This document shows positions 10,196-19,115 of a DNA stretch of 64,000 nt, piece after piece. The stretch lies in assembly GCF_018687675.1 (NCBI RefSeq), contig NZ_CP061302.1, positions 248,001 to 312,000 on the forward strand. The letters run 5' to 3'. This DNA is from Polynucleobacter sp. MG-Unter2-18. GTDB taxonomy: Bacteria > Pseudomonadota > Gammaproteobacteria > Burkholderiales > Burkholderiaceae. The notes under the pieces were generated by a model that was not told the DNA's origin, did no database searches, and was given only the letters and a program-made list of their open reading frames with translations. The position numbers were made by a program, and so were the translations under genes. The first letter of the stretch is position 1. Each line of letters begins with the position of its first letter.

Positions 10196-11041
10196 ATGGA
10201 TCTAATTTTGCTAAGTAAAGCAGTAATACTGGGGGTAGTCGAGGGCTTAACTGAGTTTTTGCCAATCTCCAGTACGGGCCACCTTATTCTGGTTGGTGAC
10301 TTGCTTGATTTCAATGACGAGCGAGGGAAGGCCTTCGAGGTCATTATTCAGTTCGGTGCGATTTTGGCCGTTTGTTGGGAGTTCCGAGAAAAGCTTTGGA
10401 AGGTGGCTTCGACTATTCAGACCAGCACAATATCACGACGTTTTGTGTTGAACCTATTGATTGCTTCAGTTCCGGCGATGGGTTTGGCATTCATATTTGG
10501 TAAGCACATTAAAGCAGTGCTATTTTCCCCCATTCCAGTTGCTAGCGCTTTTATAGTAGGCGCTCTAGTGATTTTTTGGGCCGAGAAACGTCAGCAAACA
10601 GTTGTTTTGAGCAAAAATCACATTCAGTCGGTAGATGACCTCACTCCCTTGGATGCATTGAAGGTAGGGCTGGCTCAGTGCGCTGCTTTGATTCCGGGGA
10701 CATCTCGCTCAGGGGCAACTATTATTGGCGGCATGCTTTTTGGCTTGCCACGTGCAGTAGCCACGGAATTTTCTTTCTTCTTGGCGATACCTGTCATTGG
10801 TGGTGCAACAGCCTATGAATTACTGAAGCTCTGGAAAAATCCTGTGACTTTATCGGATGAATTTACTTGGGCGATTGTGGTTGGTTTTATTTCCGCTTTT
10901 GTGTCAGCTTTCATTTGTGTTCGCTGGCTGATTCATTACGTTGCTGGGCACAACTTCATTCCCTTTGCGTGGTATCGCATTATCTTTGGGTTGTTAGTTT
11001 TGATAAGCGCCTATAGCGGTTTAGTTGCCTGGTCTCACTAG
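10196..11041 (+). CDS. uppP: Undecaprenyl-diphosphatase (bacitracin resistance)
   Basis: UppP dephosphorylates undecaprenyl diphosphate on the periplasmic side to recycle the carrier lipid used for peptidoglycan and O-antigen. The 281-residue multi-pass protein has both BacA signatures: [15 protein letters not shown] at residues 15-29, with the catalytic glutamates and serines, and [10 protein letters not shown] near residue 165. Length fits. It is transcribed divergently from the TolC-type gene across a 119-base gap that contains TATAAAAT near 10181, a possible -10 box. Confidence 0.95.
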   Translation: MDLILLSKAVILGVVEGLTEFLPISSTGHLILVGDLLDFNDERGKAFEVIIQFGAILAVCWEFREKLWKVASTIQTSTISRRFVLNLLIASVPAMGLAFIFGKHIKAVLFSPIPVASAFIVGALVIFWAEKRQQTVVLSKNHIQSVDDLTPLDALKVGLAQCAALIPGTSRSGATIIGGMLFGLPRAVATEFSFFLAIPVIGGATAYELLKLWKNPVTLSDEFTWAIVVGFISAFVSAFICVRWLIHYVAGHNFIPFAWYRIIFGLLVLISAYSGLVAWSH

Positions 11042-11087
11042 ACCATAAAATGACTTTGAATATTAATAGAGGTAGATTGGAATAAGT

Positions 11088-11546
11088 ATGGATGTATCGA
11101 TTGATGCAATTACGAATAACATTCAGTTGGCACTAGCCCCAGTATTTTTGTTAACGGCAGTAGCCACTTTGATTAATGCAATTTCCGCACGCTTGGCTCG
11201 CTCAGTTGACCGTATGCGCGCTATTCAGCATCGAATACAGGAGGGCGGCATTCAGGATCAAGCAATACTGACTCATATGATGAAGGAGGCGAATGAGGCA
11301 AAGGTTCGCGGTCGTCTTTGTACAGCTGCGATCTTCTTTGACGTCCTGAGTGGGGTATTTATCTCCTTAACCGTTCTGGAGTTATTTTTCTTTCAGGCTG
11401 GTGCAGTGCGTTCATTGCAAGCTACTTACGTCATTTGGACCTTTGTACTTGGATTAATATCTTTTATGACATCACTTTCTATCGTGCTGGGCGAAGTGGT
11501 TTATGCCTATCGTTCGGCTGGCTGGAATACACCTTTTTCAAAATAA
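11088..11546 (+). CDS. DUF2721 family membrane protein
   Basis: This 152-residue protein has three membrane helices: about residues 15-32, 80-100 and 110-135. A charged stretch with [15 protein letters not shown] lies between the first two. This pattern and the [18 protein letters not shown] start match DUF2721, a family of unknown function common in betaproteobacteria. The start at 11088 has GAGGTAGATTGGAATAAGT upstream, where GAGG can pair with 16S rRNA. It is followed five bases later by the UDP-glucuronate decarboxylase gene, which suggests cotranscription. No biochemical role can be inferred. Confidence 0.8.
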   Translation: MDVSIDAITNNIQLALAPVFLLTAVATLINAISARLARSVDRMRAIQHRIQEGGIQDQAILTHMMKEANEAKVRGRLCTAAIFFDVLSGVFISLTVLELFFFQAGAVRSLQATYVIWTFVLGLISFMTSLSIVLGEVVYAYRSAGWNTPFSK

Positions 11547-11550
11547 AATT

Positions 11551-12504
11551 ATGCCAAACTACAATCGAAATCAAAAAATCCTCATCACCGGCGGGGCCGG
11601 CTTCTTAGGCTCCCATCTCACCGAGAAGCTTCTGAAAGAGGGCAATGAGGTGTTGGTGGTTGATAACTTTTTTACCGGTACTAAGCAAAACTTAGCGCAC
11701 TTATTGCCAAACCCTCATTTAGAGGTGATGCGCCATGATGTGACATTTCCACTCTACGTAGAAACTAATCAGATCTATAACTTGGCATGTCCAGCCTCAC
11801 CAGTGCACTATCAGTATGATCCCGTGCAGACAACTAAGACTAGCGTGCATGGCGCAATTAATATGCTTGGATTAGCTAAAAGAATTAGAGCACGTATTTT
11901 GCAAGCATCTACCAGTGAAGTTTATGGTGACCCTGAAGTACATCCCCAAACAGAGGAATATTGGGGCAAGGTCAATCCGATTGGCATTCGCTCTTGCTAT
12001 GACGAAGGCAAGCGCTGCGCGGAAACTTTATTCTTTGATTATCACCGCCAGCATCAGTTAGACATCAAAGTAGTACGCATTTTTAATACTTACGGTCCTC
12101 GCATGCATCCCAATGATGGTCGTGTAGTGAGCAACTTCATTGTTCAGGCCATACAGGGTAAAGACATCACCATCTACGGGGATGGTCAGCAAACTAGAAG
12201 CTTTTGCTATGTAGATGATCTGATTGATGTCATGGTCAAAATGATGAACTCCGAGGAGGGTTTTACGGGGCCAGTCAATATTGGCAACCCTGGTGAATTC
12301 ACCATGCTTCAGCTAGCCGAAACTATTTTGAGGCTCTCAGGTAGTAAATCTAAAATCATTCATCAACCATTACCTTCCGATGATCCGAAGCAGCGCCAAC
12401 CCAATATTGAATTAGCCAAAGTAAAGCTTGGCTGGCAGCCTAAGGTCAATCTAGAGGATGGCCTTCAAGAGACGATTGCTTACTTTAAGAAGGTGGTTTC
12501 ATAA
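11551..12504 (+). CDS. UDP-glucuronate decarboxylase (UDP-xylose synthase)
   Basis: This extended SDR enzyme converts UDP-glucuronate to UDP-xylose via a 4-keto intermediate bound with NAD+. From the ATG at 11551 the protein is 317 residues and starts [23 protein letters not shown]. Features pointing to UXS rather than a 4-epimerase are [18 protein letters not shown] near residue 80, STSEVYGDP near 120, and [11 protein letters not shown] with Tyr-x3-Lys near 145. The frame extends 48 bases into the preceding gene, but that part is unlike the family. No UDP-glucose dehydrogenase, the usual supplier of substrate, is in the window. Confidence 0.9.
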   Translation: MPNYNRNQKILITGGAGFLGSHLTEKLLKEGNEVLVVDNFFTGTKQNLAHLLPNPHLEVMRHDVTFPLYVETNQIYNLACPASPVHYQYDPVQTTKTSVHGAINMLGLAKRIRARILQASTSEVYGDPEVHPQTEEYWGKVNPIGIRSCYDEGKRCAETLFFDYHRQHQLDIKVVRIFNTYGPRMHPNDGRVVSNFIVQAIQGKDITIYGDGQQTRSFCYVDDLIDVMVKMMNSEEGFTGPVNIGNPGEFTMLQLAETILRLSGSKSKIIHQPLPSDDPKQRQPNIELAKVKLGWQPKVNLEDGLQETIAYFKKVVS

Positions 12505-12505
12505 G

Positions 12506-13315
12506 TTGTCTCTAGAAAAATCAGAGAAGCATTTTGATCGTATCCGCTCCTTTGTTTTAAGGGCGGGAAGGACAACTGCTGGTCAGCAACGTGCTATTGA
12601 TGAGATCGGACCCCAGTTTTTGATTCCTTTTCAGGAAGCTATTTTAGATTTACCGAAAGCATTTAATGGCTCATCGCACCCCAAGATATTAGAAATTGGC
12701 TTTGGCATGGGCGAGACTACTGCCAGGATTGCTGCTATGCGTTCTGAAGATGATTTCTTGGCAATTGAAGTGCATCCTCCTGGGGTAGGTGCATTGCTGA
12801 AATTAATTGGCGAAAACAATCTCACTAATTTACGTTTGATTCGTCATGATGCTGTTGAGGTTTTAGAGCAGATGCTTGGGCTAAATTCCTTAGATGGTAT
12901 TCATATCTATTTTGCAGATCCATGGCATAAGAAGCGTCATCATAAACGTCGCTTGATTCAAGCAGAGTTCGTAAAATTATTAATTTCTCGTTTAAAGCCC
13001 GGAGCTTATTTACATCTCGCGACCGATTGGCAAAACTATGCAGAGCAAATGTTGTTGGTCTTAAATGCTGAGTCTACTTTAGTGAATACCTCTCATGAGC
13101 AAATTAGTATTGAAACTTTTTCAGCATCTGATGTTGCCGGTAAGATTGAGTCTGCTAAAGAGTCCTTTAAAGAATTCAGGCCCACTATCGAACAACTTGA
13201 TGCCAAGCATCTTGGATACGTCGAGAGACCTGCATATAGACCAACTACCAAGTTCGAGACCCGCGGTATTAAGCTAGGACATGGCGTGTGGGACTTGGTC
13301 TACAAGAAAAAATAA
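12506..13315 (+). CDS. trmB: tRNA (guanine-N7-)-methyltransferase
   Basis: TrmB methylates G46 in the variable loop of tRNAs using S-adenosylmethionine. Diagnostic segments are [13 protein letters not shown], the SAM-binding loop, and [17 protein letters not shown], the TrmB signature. I prefer a TTG start at 12506 because GAAGGTGG lies about ten bases upstream and it avoids a 47-base overlap. The ATG at 12458 is also in frame but lies inside the decarboxylase gene, with AGAGG directly abutting it. From the TTG the protein is 269 residues. A strong terminator follows the stop immediately. Confidence 0.9.
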   Translation: MSLEKSEKHFDRIRSFVLRAGRTTAGQQRAIDEIGPQFLIPFQEAILDLPKAFNGSSHPKILEIGFGMGETTARIAAMRSEDDFLAIEVHPPGVGALLKLIGENNLTNLRLIRHDAVEVLEQMLGLNSLDGIHIYFADPWHKKRHHKRRLIQAEFVKLLISRLKPGAYLHLATDWQNYAEQMLLVLNAESTLVNTSHEQISIETFSASDVAGKIESAKESFKEFRPTIEQLDAKHLGYVERPAYRPTTKFETRGIKLGHGVWDLVYKKK

Positions 13316-13343
13316 AGCCACAATGAAGTGGCTTTATTTTTTT
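13311..13343. terminator. Bidirectional intrinsic terminator between trmB and gabD
   Basis: A perfect 11-bp inverted repeat (AATAAAGCCAC / GTGGCTTTATT) with a six-base loop ends in a run of T on the plus strand and has the complementary A-rich run on the other side. It therefore fits termination of the plus-strand trmB transcript and of the minus-strand gabD transcript. The trmB stop codon sits inside the left arm. Confidence 0.85.
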
Positions 13344-13354
13344 CTGATATTAGC

Positions 13355-14833
13355 TTAGAGACCAAGGCATATATATTTGAGCTCTAGGTATTCATCCATA
13401 CCGTAGGCACTCCCTTCACGGCCTAAACCTGACTGTTTAATTCCGCCAAATGGCCCCACCTCATTGGAGATGATTCCGGAGTTGACACCCACAATGCCGT
13501 ATTCAAGCGCTTCAGCAGCTTTCCAGATGCGACCAATATCACGACTATAAAAATAGGATGCCAAGCCAAACTGGCTATTGTTAGCCAGCCTAATCGCCTC
13601 CTCATCACTTTCAAATGGGATGATTGGAGCTACAGGCCCAAAGGTCTCTTCATGGGTAATGAGCATGTCATTAGTCACGTTAGACAAAATGGTTGGCTCA
13701 TAAAAAGTGCCGCCCAAAGGCGATGGCTTGCCACCAACAATGAGTTTTGCACCCTTGCTAATGGCATCGGCTACATGCCTCTCCACCTTATCTAAAGCCG
13801 CTTGCTCAATCAACGGTCCTTGAGTATTGCCAGGCACCATACCATTGCCCACTTTGATGACTTCAATGGCTTTGGCAAACTTTTCAACAAACTCATCCTG
13901 CACTTTTTTGTGAACATAGAAGCGGTTTGCGCAAACGCAGGTTTGACCAGAGTTTCGATACTTAGATGCCATCGCACCTGAAACAGCCGCATCAATATCA
14001 GCGTCCTCAAAAACAATAAAGGGGGCATGACCTCCGAGCTCTAGACCCAACTTCTTTACTGTAGGAGCGCATTGCGCCATTAATATTCGCCCAACTTCAG
14101 TTGAGCCGGTGAATGATAGATGGCGGACGATAGGCGATGCACAGAGTGTTTTACCAATTACAATAGATTGTTTGGCATCTGCAGTAAGAATATTAATGAC
14201 ACCCGCTGGAACGCCAGCTCGTTGAGCAAGCTCTGCCAAGGCTAAGGCGCTAAGTGGTGTTAGTTCAGCTGGCTTAATTACAATAGTACAGCCTGATGCC
14301 ATTGCTGGTGCAATCTTGCGCGTAATCATAGCAATGGGGAAATTCCAAGGCGTGATAGCAACACATACCCCAATTGGCTGTTTCATGACCATCATGCGCT
14401 TATCGCCCCAAGTAGTACTTGGAATAGATCCAGCAACCCGTTTCGCTTCTTCGGCAAACCACTCTACAAAAGAGGCGGCATAAGCTACTTCACCAGTTGC
14501 TTCAGTGAGTGGCTTTCCTTGCTCTAGGGTCATGATGGTCGCTAGGTCTTGGGTATTCTGAGTAATCAGATCAAACCATTTGCGCATCACGTGAGCGCGC
14601 TCTTTTCCAGTTTTGCTCTTCCAGCTTTGAAGGGCATGCTCTGCGGATTCAATTGCTTGCTCAGCATCCCTGGGCTCAAGATTGCTAACATCTGCAATCA
14701 GATCTCCAGTAGCGGGATTGTGAACCGCAAAAGTGTTTTCAGAATTTGTTTTAAACCAGGCGCCATTAATGAAAGCCTCTTCTTTAAATAGGCTTGGATC
14801 TTTCAGTAATTTTCGGATATCTGTTTTCTGCAT
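13355..14833 (-). CDS. gabD: NADP-dependent succinate-semialdehyde dehydrogenase
   Basis: GabD oxidises succinate semialdehyde to succinate, feeding GABA-derived carbon into the TCA cycle. The 492-residue aldehyde dehydrogenase has ITPWNFPIAMITRK (cofactor site) near residue 155, FTGSTEVGR near 235, LELGGHAPFIVFEDAD with the catalytic glutamate near 255, and GQTCVCANRFYVH with the catalytic cysteine near 290. The double-cysteine GQTCVCANR form is typical of GabD. The ATG at 14833 is chosen because an upstream in-frame extension of 21 residues is atypical. It stands alone between two terminators. Confidence 0.9.
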   Translation of the reverse strand: MQKTDIRKLLKDPSLFKEEAFINGAWFKTNSENTFAVHNPATGDLIADVSNLEPRDAEQAIESAEHALQSWKSKTGKERAHVMRKWFDLITQNTQDLATIMTLEQGKPLTEATGEVAYAASFVEWFAEEAKRVAGSIPSTTWGDKRMMVMKQPIGVCVAITPWNFPIAMITRKIAPAMASGCTIVIKPAELTPLSALALAELAQRAGVPAGVINILTADAKQSIVIGKTLCASPIVRHLSFTGSTEVGRILMAQCAPTVKKLGLELGGHAPFIVFEDADIDAAVSGAMASKYRNSGQTCVCANRFYVHKKVQDEFVEKFAKAIEVIKVGNGMVPGNTQGPLIEQAALDKVERHVADAISKGAKLIVGGKPSPLGGTFYEPTILSNVTNDMLITHEETFGPVAPIIPFESDEEAIRLANNSQFGLASYFYSRDIGRIWKAAEALEYGIVGVNSGIISNEVGPFGGIKQSGLGREGSAYGMDEYLELKYICLGL

Positions 14834-14910
14834 GATGGCGTCTCTTTGGTAAAAAGATATTTTTATTTTATCCCTTAGTGTAGTTTGGATTACCACTCAA
14901 AGCTATGGAC

Positions 14911-14949
14911 AAAATAAACCCCCTGGACCTCTTGAAGGCGCAGGGGGTG
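14911..14949 (-). terminator. Intrinsic terminator after nusB
   Basis: Read on the minus strand, an eight-base stem (ACCCCCTG / CAGGGGGT) with a partly paired 15-base interior is followed by TTATTTTG, a moderate U-tract. It lies about 20 bases downstream of the nusB stop and would end the ribBX-ribH-nusB transcript. Confidence 0.65.
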
Positions 14950-14970
14950 AGATCTGATTGAGTCTTGCTT

Positions 14971-15480
14971 CTAACTCGCATTTACCTCAGTGCTACGTAA
15001 CTGTTGAGCTAGGAGATCTAGTACGCCATTGACGTATTTATGGCCATCAGTACCGCCAAATGTTTTAGCTAATTCCACAGCTTCATTAATAGCCACTTTG
15101 TAGGGAACAGCCAAATCAATAGCAAGCTCATAGGTGCCAATTAGAAGGGCGGCATGCTCTACAGGAGAGAGCTCGTTAATAGGGCGATCGAGTGCTGGGG
15201 TAATGAGACCCTCTAGCTCATCGGTGCGCTCTAGTACTCCAACAAAAATACCCTGAAACAAATCATGCTGGCAGCGGCGAAATCCAGGATCTTCAGCCAA
15301 TTGCTTAGCGATTGCTGCAGCATTCGGAAGGCTTCCTGCGCGGCGCATGACTAGGCTTTGATAAACGCCTTGTAAAGCATATTCACGAGCACGACGACGT
15401 GGTGTGAGTGAGCGCTTAGGTGCGCTTGGTGTGCTCGGCGTACCAGGTGACGCCTGTGAGCTGGGGACGTTTTTATTCAT
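14971..15480 (-). CDS. nusB: Transcription antitermination factor NusB
   Basis: NusB binds boxA RNA with NusE (S10) and supports antitermination in rRNA operons. The 169-residue protein has the all-helical NusB domain from about residue 28: [14 protein letters not shown], then [16 protein letters not shown] and [31 protein letters not shown], the conserved C-terminal helix pair. The first 28 residues are a Ser/Pro/Thr-rich, basic tail that the core family lacks. Its start overlaps the ribH stop by four bases. The ribH-nusB pairing is widespread in proteobacteria. Confidence 0.94.
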   Translation of the reverse strand: MNKNVPSSQASPGTPSTPSAPKRSLTPRRRAREYALQGVYQSLVMRRAGSLPNAAAIAKQLAEDPGFRRCQHDLFQGIFVGVLERTDELEGLITPALDRPINELSPVEHAALLIGTYELAIDLAVPYKVAINEAVELAKTFGGTDGHKYVNGVLDLLAQQLRSTEVNAS

Positions 15481-16007
15481 CTTAGGAATTGCTCTTCTGA
15501 AGGATTGATTTCAAAATCAATATCGGGAGTAAGGGCTAAAGCCAGATTAGCCATTTCAACAACCGCTCTTGCGCAGTCTGCGCCTTTTACTTGAACACGT
15601 ATCTGAGCTTGCTCATCCGTCTCGCAGGTGAGAACACCGTTAGCGATTGGTAACCCAGATTCAAGGCATACACGGGTAATGCCAGCACCAGATTCATTGG
15701 ACACGAGTTCAAAGTGATAAGTCTCACCACGGATGATGGCGCCTAATGCAACCAAACCATCAAACTCGCCTGTTTCAGCAAGCTTCTGTAGAGCAAAAGG
15801 AATTTCCAGTGCGCCTGGCACGGTGACTAATTTGATGTCAGATTGGGATACACCAAGTTTGATTAACTCTTCAATACACGCAGTCGTTAAGGCAAGGCAA
15901 TGCTCTTCATTGAAGCGCGCTTGCACAATACCGACGCGCAGGTCTTGCCCGTTGAGGTCAGTAGCGAGTACGCCTACAGCAGATTCATCATTAGATGTAT
16001 TCATCAT
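15477..16007 (-). CDS. ribH: 6,7-dimethyl-8-ribityllumazine synthase
   Basis: RibH condenses 3,4-dihydroxy-2-butanone 4-phosphate with 5-amino-6-ribitylaminouracil, the penultimate riboflavin step. The 176-residue protein carries RFNEEHC near residue 32, [14 protein letters not shown] near residue 63, [14 protein letters not shown] with the catalytic histidine near residue 90, and [12 protein letters not shown] near 120. Two adjacent ATG codons open the frame, so the start may be three bases shorter. It lies between ribBX and nusB in one minus-strand operon. Confidence 0.95.
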   Translation of the reverse strand: MMNTSNDESAVGVLATDLNGQDLRVGIVQARFNEEHCLALTTACIEELIKLGVSQSDIKLVTVPGALEIPFALQKLAETGEFDGLVALGAIIRGETYHFELVSNESGAGITRVCLESGLPIANGVLTCETDEQAQIRVQVKGADCARAVVEMANLALALTPDIDFEINPSEEQFLR

Positions 16008-16022
16008 ATTTCCTGAAATTAC

Positions 16023-17162
16023 TTATTTTTTTGATTCAAATGGGGTGTAACCGGTAACTTCAAGCTTATATCCGGAAAGACTAGGTACTGGGTTGGGGTT
16101 AGCGAGCAAACGCATTTTGCCAACGCCAATATCTTTGAGGATTTGCGCGCCAATGCCATAACTACGGAAATCAGTTTTGCGAGCTAATGGTTTTTCTGCT
16201 GCTTCAGCATGAGTGCCATTCAATTTATGAAACTGGGCTAGCCAATCTGCATCATTAGGGGCTGCAACGCCCGAAGCGTTGAGTAGGACTGCCACGCCAG
16301 AGGATGCCGCAGCTAACTTCTGCAAAGCTTGAGCTAGGGGCCAGGAGTGGGTGCTGACATTTGAGTCCAAGAAATCCAATACTGTGACGGGCTCATGAAC
16401 GCGGACTAGTGTTTCTTCACCTTCCGATGGCTTGCCATGCACCAGTGCCAAGTGGATACAAGAGCTTGGCGTATCTCGATAAATGATTCCGTGAAACTTA
16501 CCCCAGGGAGTGTTGAATTCACGTTCACCCTCGCGCACCACAATACTCTCGTGTTGGCTGCGATATTGAATTAGATCTGCAATACTGCCAATCTTTAATC
16601 GATGTTCTTCTGCAAACTTGAGCAAATCTGGCAAGCGCGCCATACTGCCATCGTCTTTCATGATCTCGCAAATGACGGCGGTGGCGGAGCAACCAGCCAT
16701 GGCAGCTAAATCACATCCAGCCTCCGTATGACCAGAGCGGATCAGTACGCCACCAGGTTGAGCCATTAAGGGAAAAATATGGCCTGGCTGAACTAGATCA
16801 TTCGGTTTTGCGTTTGCAGCAACGGCGGTCTTAATGGTGTGAGCACGATCTGCTGCTGAGATGCCAGTAGTCACGCCACTAGCCGCCTCAATCGAAACAG
16901 TGAAATTCGTCCCCATCGAGGTACCGTTGTCCCGCACCATTAATGGCAGGTTAATTTGTTGGCAGCGCTCACGTGTCAGAGTAAGACAAATCAAGCCACG
17001 ACCATGCTTAGCCATGAAATTGACTGCTTCAGGAGTGACATGGTCAGCAGCGAGCACTAAATCGCCTTCGTTTTCACGATCTTCTTCATCGACCAGAATG
17101 ACCATCTTGCCGGCTTTGAGCTCGGCAACGATTTCTTCTGTTGAAGCGAGGTTATTTTGCAT
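16023..17162 (-). CDS. ribBX: 3,4-dihydroxy-2-butanone-4-phosphate synthase fused to a degenerate GTP cyclohydrolase II domain (RibBX type)
   Basis: The N-terminal half (about residues 1-205) is an intact RibB domain making dihydroxybutanone phosphate from ribulose 5-phosphate. It has [22 protein letters not shown] and [10 protein letters not shown]. The C-terminal half resembles GTP cyclohydrolase II around LVRVHEPVT, but the zinc-binding cysteine cluster expected there (canonical form RCDCG) is absent and replaced by [10 protein letters not shown]. This matches the RibBX variant described in proteobacteria, whose second domain lacks cyclohydrolase activity. The ATG at 17162 is used; an upstream in-frame extension is unlike the family. 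The protein is 379 residues and heads the ribBX-ribH-nusB operon. Confidence 0.92.
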   Translation of the reverse strand: MQNNLASTEEIVAELKAGKMVILVDEEDRENEGDLVLAADHVTPEAVNFMAKHGRGLICLTLTRERCQQINLPLMVRDNGTSMGTNFTVSIEAASGVTTGISAADRAHTIKTAVAANAKPNDLVQPGHIFPLMAQPGGVLIRSGHTEAGCDLAAMAGCSATAVICEIMKDDGSMARLPDLLKFAEEHRLKIGSIADLIQYRSQHESIVVREGEREFNTPWGKFHGIIYRDTPSSCIHLALVHGKPSEGEETLVRVHEPVTVLDFLDSNVSTHSWPLAQALQKLAAASSGVAVLLNASGVAAPNDADWLAQFHKLNGTHAEAAEKPLARKTDFRSYGIGAQILKDIGVGKMRLLANPNPVPSLSGYKLEVTGYTPFESKK

Positions 17163-17339
17163 AGCCTTCCATTTTAAGCTGAGGAGGGGGTTTTGGGCTT
17201 TGGGCTGGGATCCTAGGACCAATATTGGAGAAATATCCAGTTTTTTCTGACAGTGAGCACCCATGAAAGGACTATTTTTGCCTCTCTAGTCTCGAGAAAA
17301 TAGTCTATGCCTTCTCTTATTTAAAAATCCCCATCCTCT

Positions 17340-17645
17340 CTGAAATCTAATGCCAAAGCCAATGGATTCATCTTATTAGAGGTTCTGGTGGCAATGAGCC
17401 TAGTAGCAAGCAGCTGGATCGGTTTGAGCAATATCTACCAGGGGATGATTTTGCGCTTAGGTCAACTGCAAGAGAAAAAGGCGGAGCTTAGAAAAGAGAT
17501 GGATAGACATGAGCTGACCATATTGGCCGCCGCACAATTAAAAAACTTAAACCCAAATTCACGAAAGTTAGCAGATGAATCTATTGGAGTGTCTCGTCGG
17601 TCTCGCCCTTTCCCTGACCTTAGTCGCACCACTCATAAAAAGTAG
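17340..17645 (+). CDS. PilV-like minor prepilin, start unclear
   Basis: The frame encodes KANG followed by FILLEVLVAMSLVASSW, a textbook type IV prepilin cleavage site (G then F, with glutamate at mature position 5) and the first part of the hydrophobic helix. No ATG, GTG or TTG lies between an in-frame TAA at 17322-17324 and this site. CTG at 17340 would give a nine-residue leader MKSNAKANG. An ATG at 17307 is in frame but is stopped by that TAA after five codons. The product is only about 100 residues and the C-terminus overlaps the next gene by 71 bases. It could be functional with a rare start, or decayed. Confidence 0.55.
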   Translation: MKSNAKANGFILLEVLVAMSLVASSWIGLSNIYQGMILRLGQLQEKKAELRKEMDRHELTILAAAQLKNLNPNSRKLADESIGVSRRSRPFPDLSRTTHKK

Positions 17646-18201
17646 TGGCGAGTTCATCGCCAAGCAAATTCAGTATGAAAAATCACAGTCTTTGACTGTA
17701 GAAGCAGATCGCGCATTGGAATTGATTGGGCGCGCTATTCGGATGGCGGGTTATCAAAATACTCATGTATCCACTGCATCTGCAAGAAAAAATACTGCTT
17801 CGATTGATTACCTTCAGGTTCAGAAAAATAACGGATATCGAGGATCCGATTCGCTGATGGTGAAACAGGAGATTTCTCAAGGGGTGGACTTTGATTGCAT
17901 TGGCAATACTTTGTCAAAAGAACGTACTAAAAATAATTTAGCTCAGCAAGGATTTTTAGTGGATCGACAAGCATCTGCGCCCAAAGGTGTAAAGGTCAAC
18001 GGTGGCTCATTGATCTGCCAATCACTAGATCGACAAGGCCGAATTCAAAATACGACCTTGATGAATGGCATTCACCATCTTTCCTTTGAATCGCTCCCAG
18101 CAAATGCTAGTAAGGCCTTTAGAGTAAGGCTGGAGATGACTGATGGTGTATCCATTCACCAGAAGTTTGAACGAATATTTACCACTCGCAATCTACTGTG
18201 A
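17575..18201 (+). CDS. PilW-like minor pilin lacking a leader peptide
   Basis: This 208-residue protein begins MNLLECLVGLALS. Aligned to PilW, the methionine takes the place of mature residue 1 and the glutamate falls exactly at position 5, so the usual basic leader and its terminal glycine are missing. A TAG codon closes the frame two codons upstream. The later segment ALELIGRAIRMAGYQN is typical of PilW, as is a cysteine-containing C-terminal domain. It is the second gene of a four-gene minor-pilin cluster (17340-19068) presumed to prime type IV pilus assembly in the inner membrane. Family is likely; integrity is uncertain. Confidence 0.65.
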   Translation: MNLLECLVGLALSLTLVAPLIKSSGEFIAKQIQYEKSQSLTVEADRALELIGRAIRMAGYQNTHVSTASARKNTASIDYLQVQKNNGYRGSDSLMVKQEISQGVDFDCIGNTLSKERTKNNLAQQGFLVDRQASAPKGVKVNGGSLICQSLDRQGRIQNTTLMNGIHHLSFESLPANASKAFRVRLEMTDGVSIHQKFERIFTTRNLL

Positions 18202-18527
18202 TTATTGCTTGGGTTCTATCGCTACTGACGCTACTCTCTATGCTGGTAATGCAGTTGGAGCGCTTAGCTGCGCTTGAGGTGATAAGCGTCAATACTTATG
18301 CAGAATCTCAAAAAGAATTTATTGCGGCAGAAAAAGCACTCAATGAATGTGAACAACATCTTTCTAATATCACCGCCCTAGAAAATCCTGCTTGCCATCT
18401 GCAGTCTGCTGGAAAAAATCTTTGGTTGATATCTAGCAAGTCAAAGCCCAGGTTAGAGGCCCTCATATTCCTTGATGACAAAACCCATATTGCTACACGA
18501 GTCAATTGGCGCCAGAACTTTGAATAA
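18198..18527 (+). CDS. PilX-like pilus assembly protein
   Basis: This short 109-residue product has one N-terminal membrane helix (IIAWVLSLLTLLSMLVMQLERLAALE) followed by AEKALNECEQHL. That mirrors the A-E-x-A-L pattern after the helix in PilX proteins. It begins with GTG overlapping the PilW-like stop by four bases. No glycine-terminated leader precedes the helix, although the frame stays open nine codons further upstream without a start codon. The position between PilW-like and FimT/GspH-like genes supports the call. Function would be in minor pilin complex formation. Confidence 0.6.
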   Translation: MIIAWVLSLLTLLSMLVMQLERLAALEVISVNTYAESQKEFIAAEKALNECEQHLSNITALENPACHLQSAGKNLWLISSKSKPRLEALIFLDDKTHIATRVNWRQNFE

Positions 18528-19068
18528 GCAAGATCAGGGTTATAGCTTGTTAGAGTTGATGACAGTTGTATTAATCATCGCCATAATTGCGATATCGACA
18601 TTACCTCTATTGCATGAACAAATGGCCGCTCGAGAAATCGACATCATTGCCAGACGCTTTATTGCGCATGCTCAATTTGCAAGAGCTCAAGCATTGCTAT
18701 TGGGCGCGCCTGTCCGCATTACTCCATTACATGGGCTACTTTGGGAGGAGGGTTGGGTGGTTAAAAATGTTTGTGATGAGCGCCAGCCACAGTTAAGTTG
18801 CACTGAGCGGCACTGGATTTCACAAGGTGATCTTGTGCAGGTGTATTTCAAAGGAGGGGGTAAGCAGTTTACCGACCCTAATACATCCAAGAGAGGCATT
18901 TTGTTTACTGCTGCCGGTGCTGCTAAAACAGCCCAAGGGGGATTTGTGGCTAACCGGTTGATATTGGGTCATGACCGAGATTCTGGGCTCGAGCGACAGC
19001 TCATACTGGGCAGCGGTGGACGCTGGCGAATTTGTGATCCGCGCAAGGACTCCAAAGCTTGCAAGTAG
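18520..19068 (+). CDS. FimT/GspH-type minor pseudopilin
   Basis: The protein starts MNKQDQG and continues YSLLELMTVVLIIAIIAI, a normal type IV prepilin leader with cleavage after glycine 7 and glutamate at mature position 5. The rest resembles the GspH/FimT fold: ARRFIAHAQFARAQALLLGAPVRI, then a C-terminal GSGGRWRIC. I use a TTG start at 18520, which overlaps the previous gene; in-frame TTG and ATG codons lie farther upstream at 18472 and 18475. The product is about 182 residues. It ends the minor-pilin cluster, and ribD follows after 47 bases. Confidence 0.72.
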   Translation: MNKQDQGYSLLELMTVVLIIAIIAISTLPLLHEQMAAREIDIIARRFIAHAQFARAQALLLGAPVRITPLHGLLWEEGWVVKNVCDERQPQLSCTERHWISQGDLVQVYFKGGGKQFTDPNTSKRGILFTAAGAAKTAQGGFVANRLILGHDRDSGLERQLILGSGGRWRICDPRKDSKACK

Positions 19069-19115
19069 GATGGGTAAATTTGCTGCTTGTGCCCACAATC
19101 GGTTTTAATAGACCC

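Noticed and set aside
17163-17300. FMN riboswitch ahead of ribBX
   Set aside because: I looked for the conserved RFN-element helices on the minus strand and found neither the core motifs nor enough room with a stable multi-helix layout.
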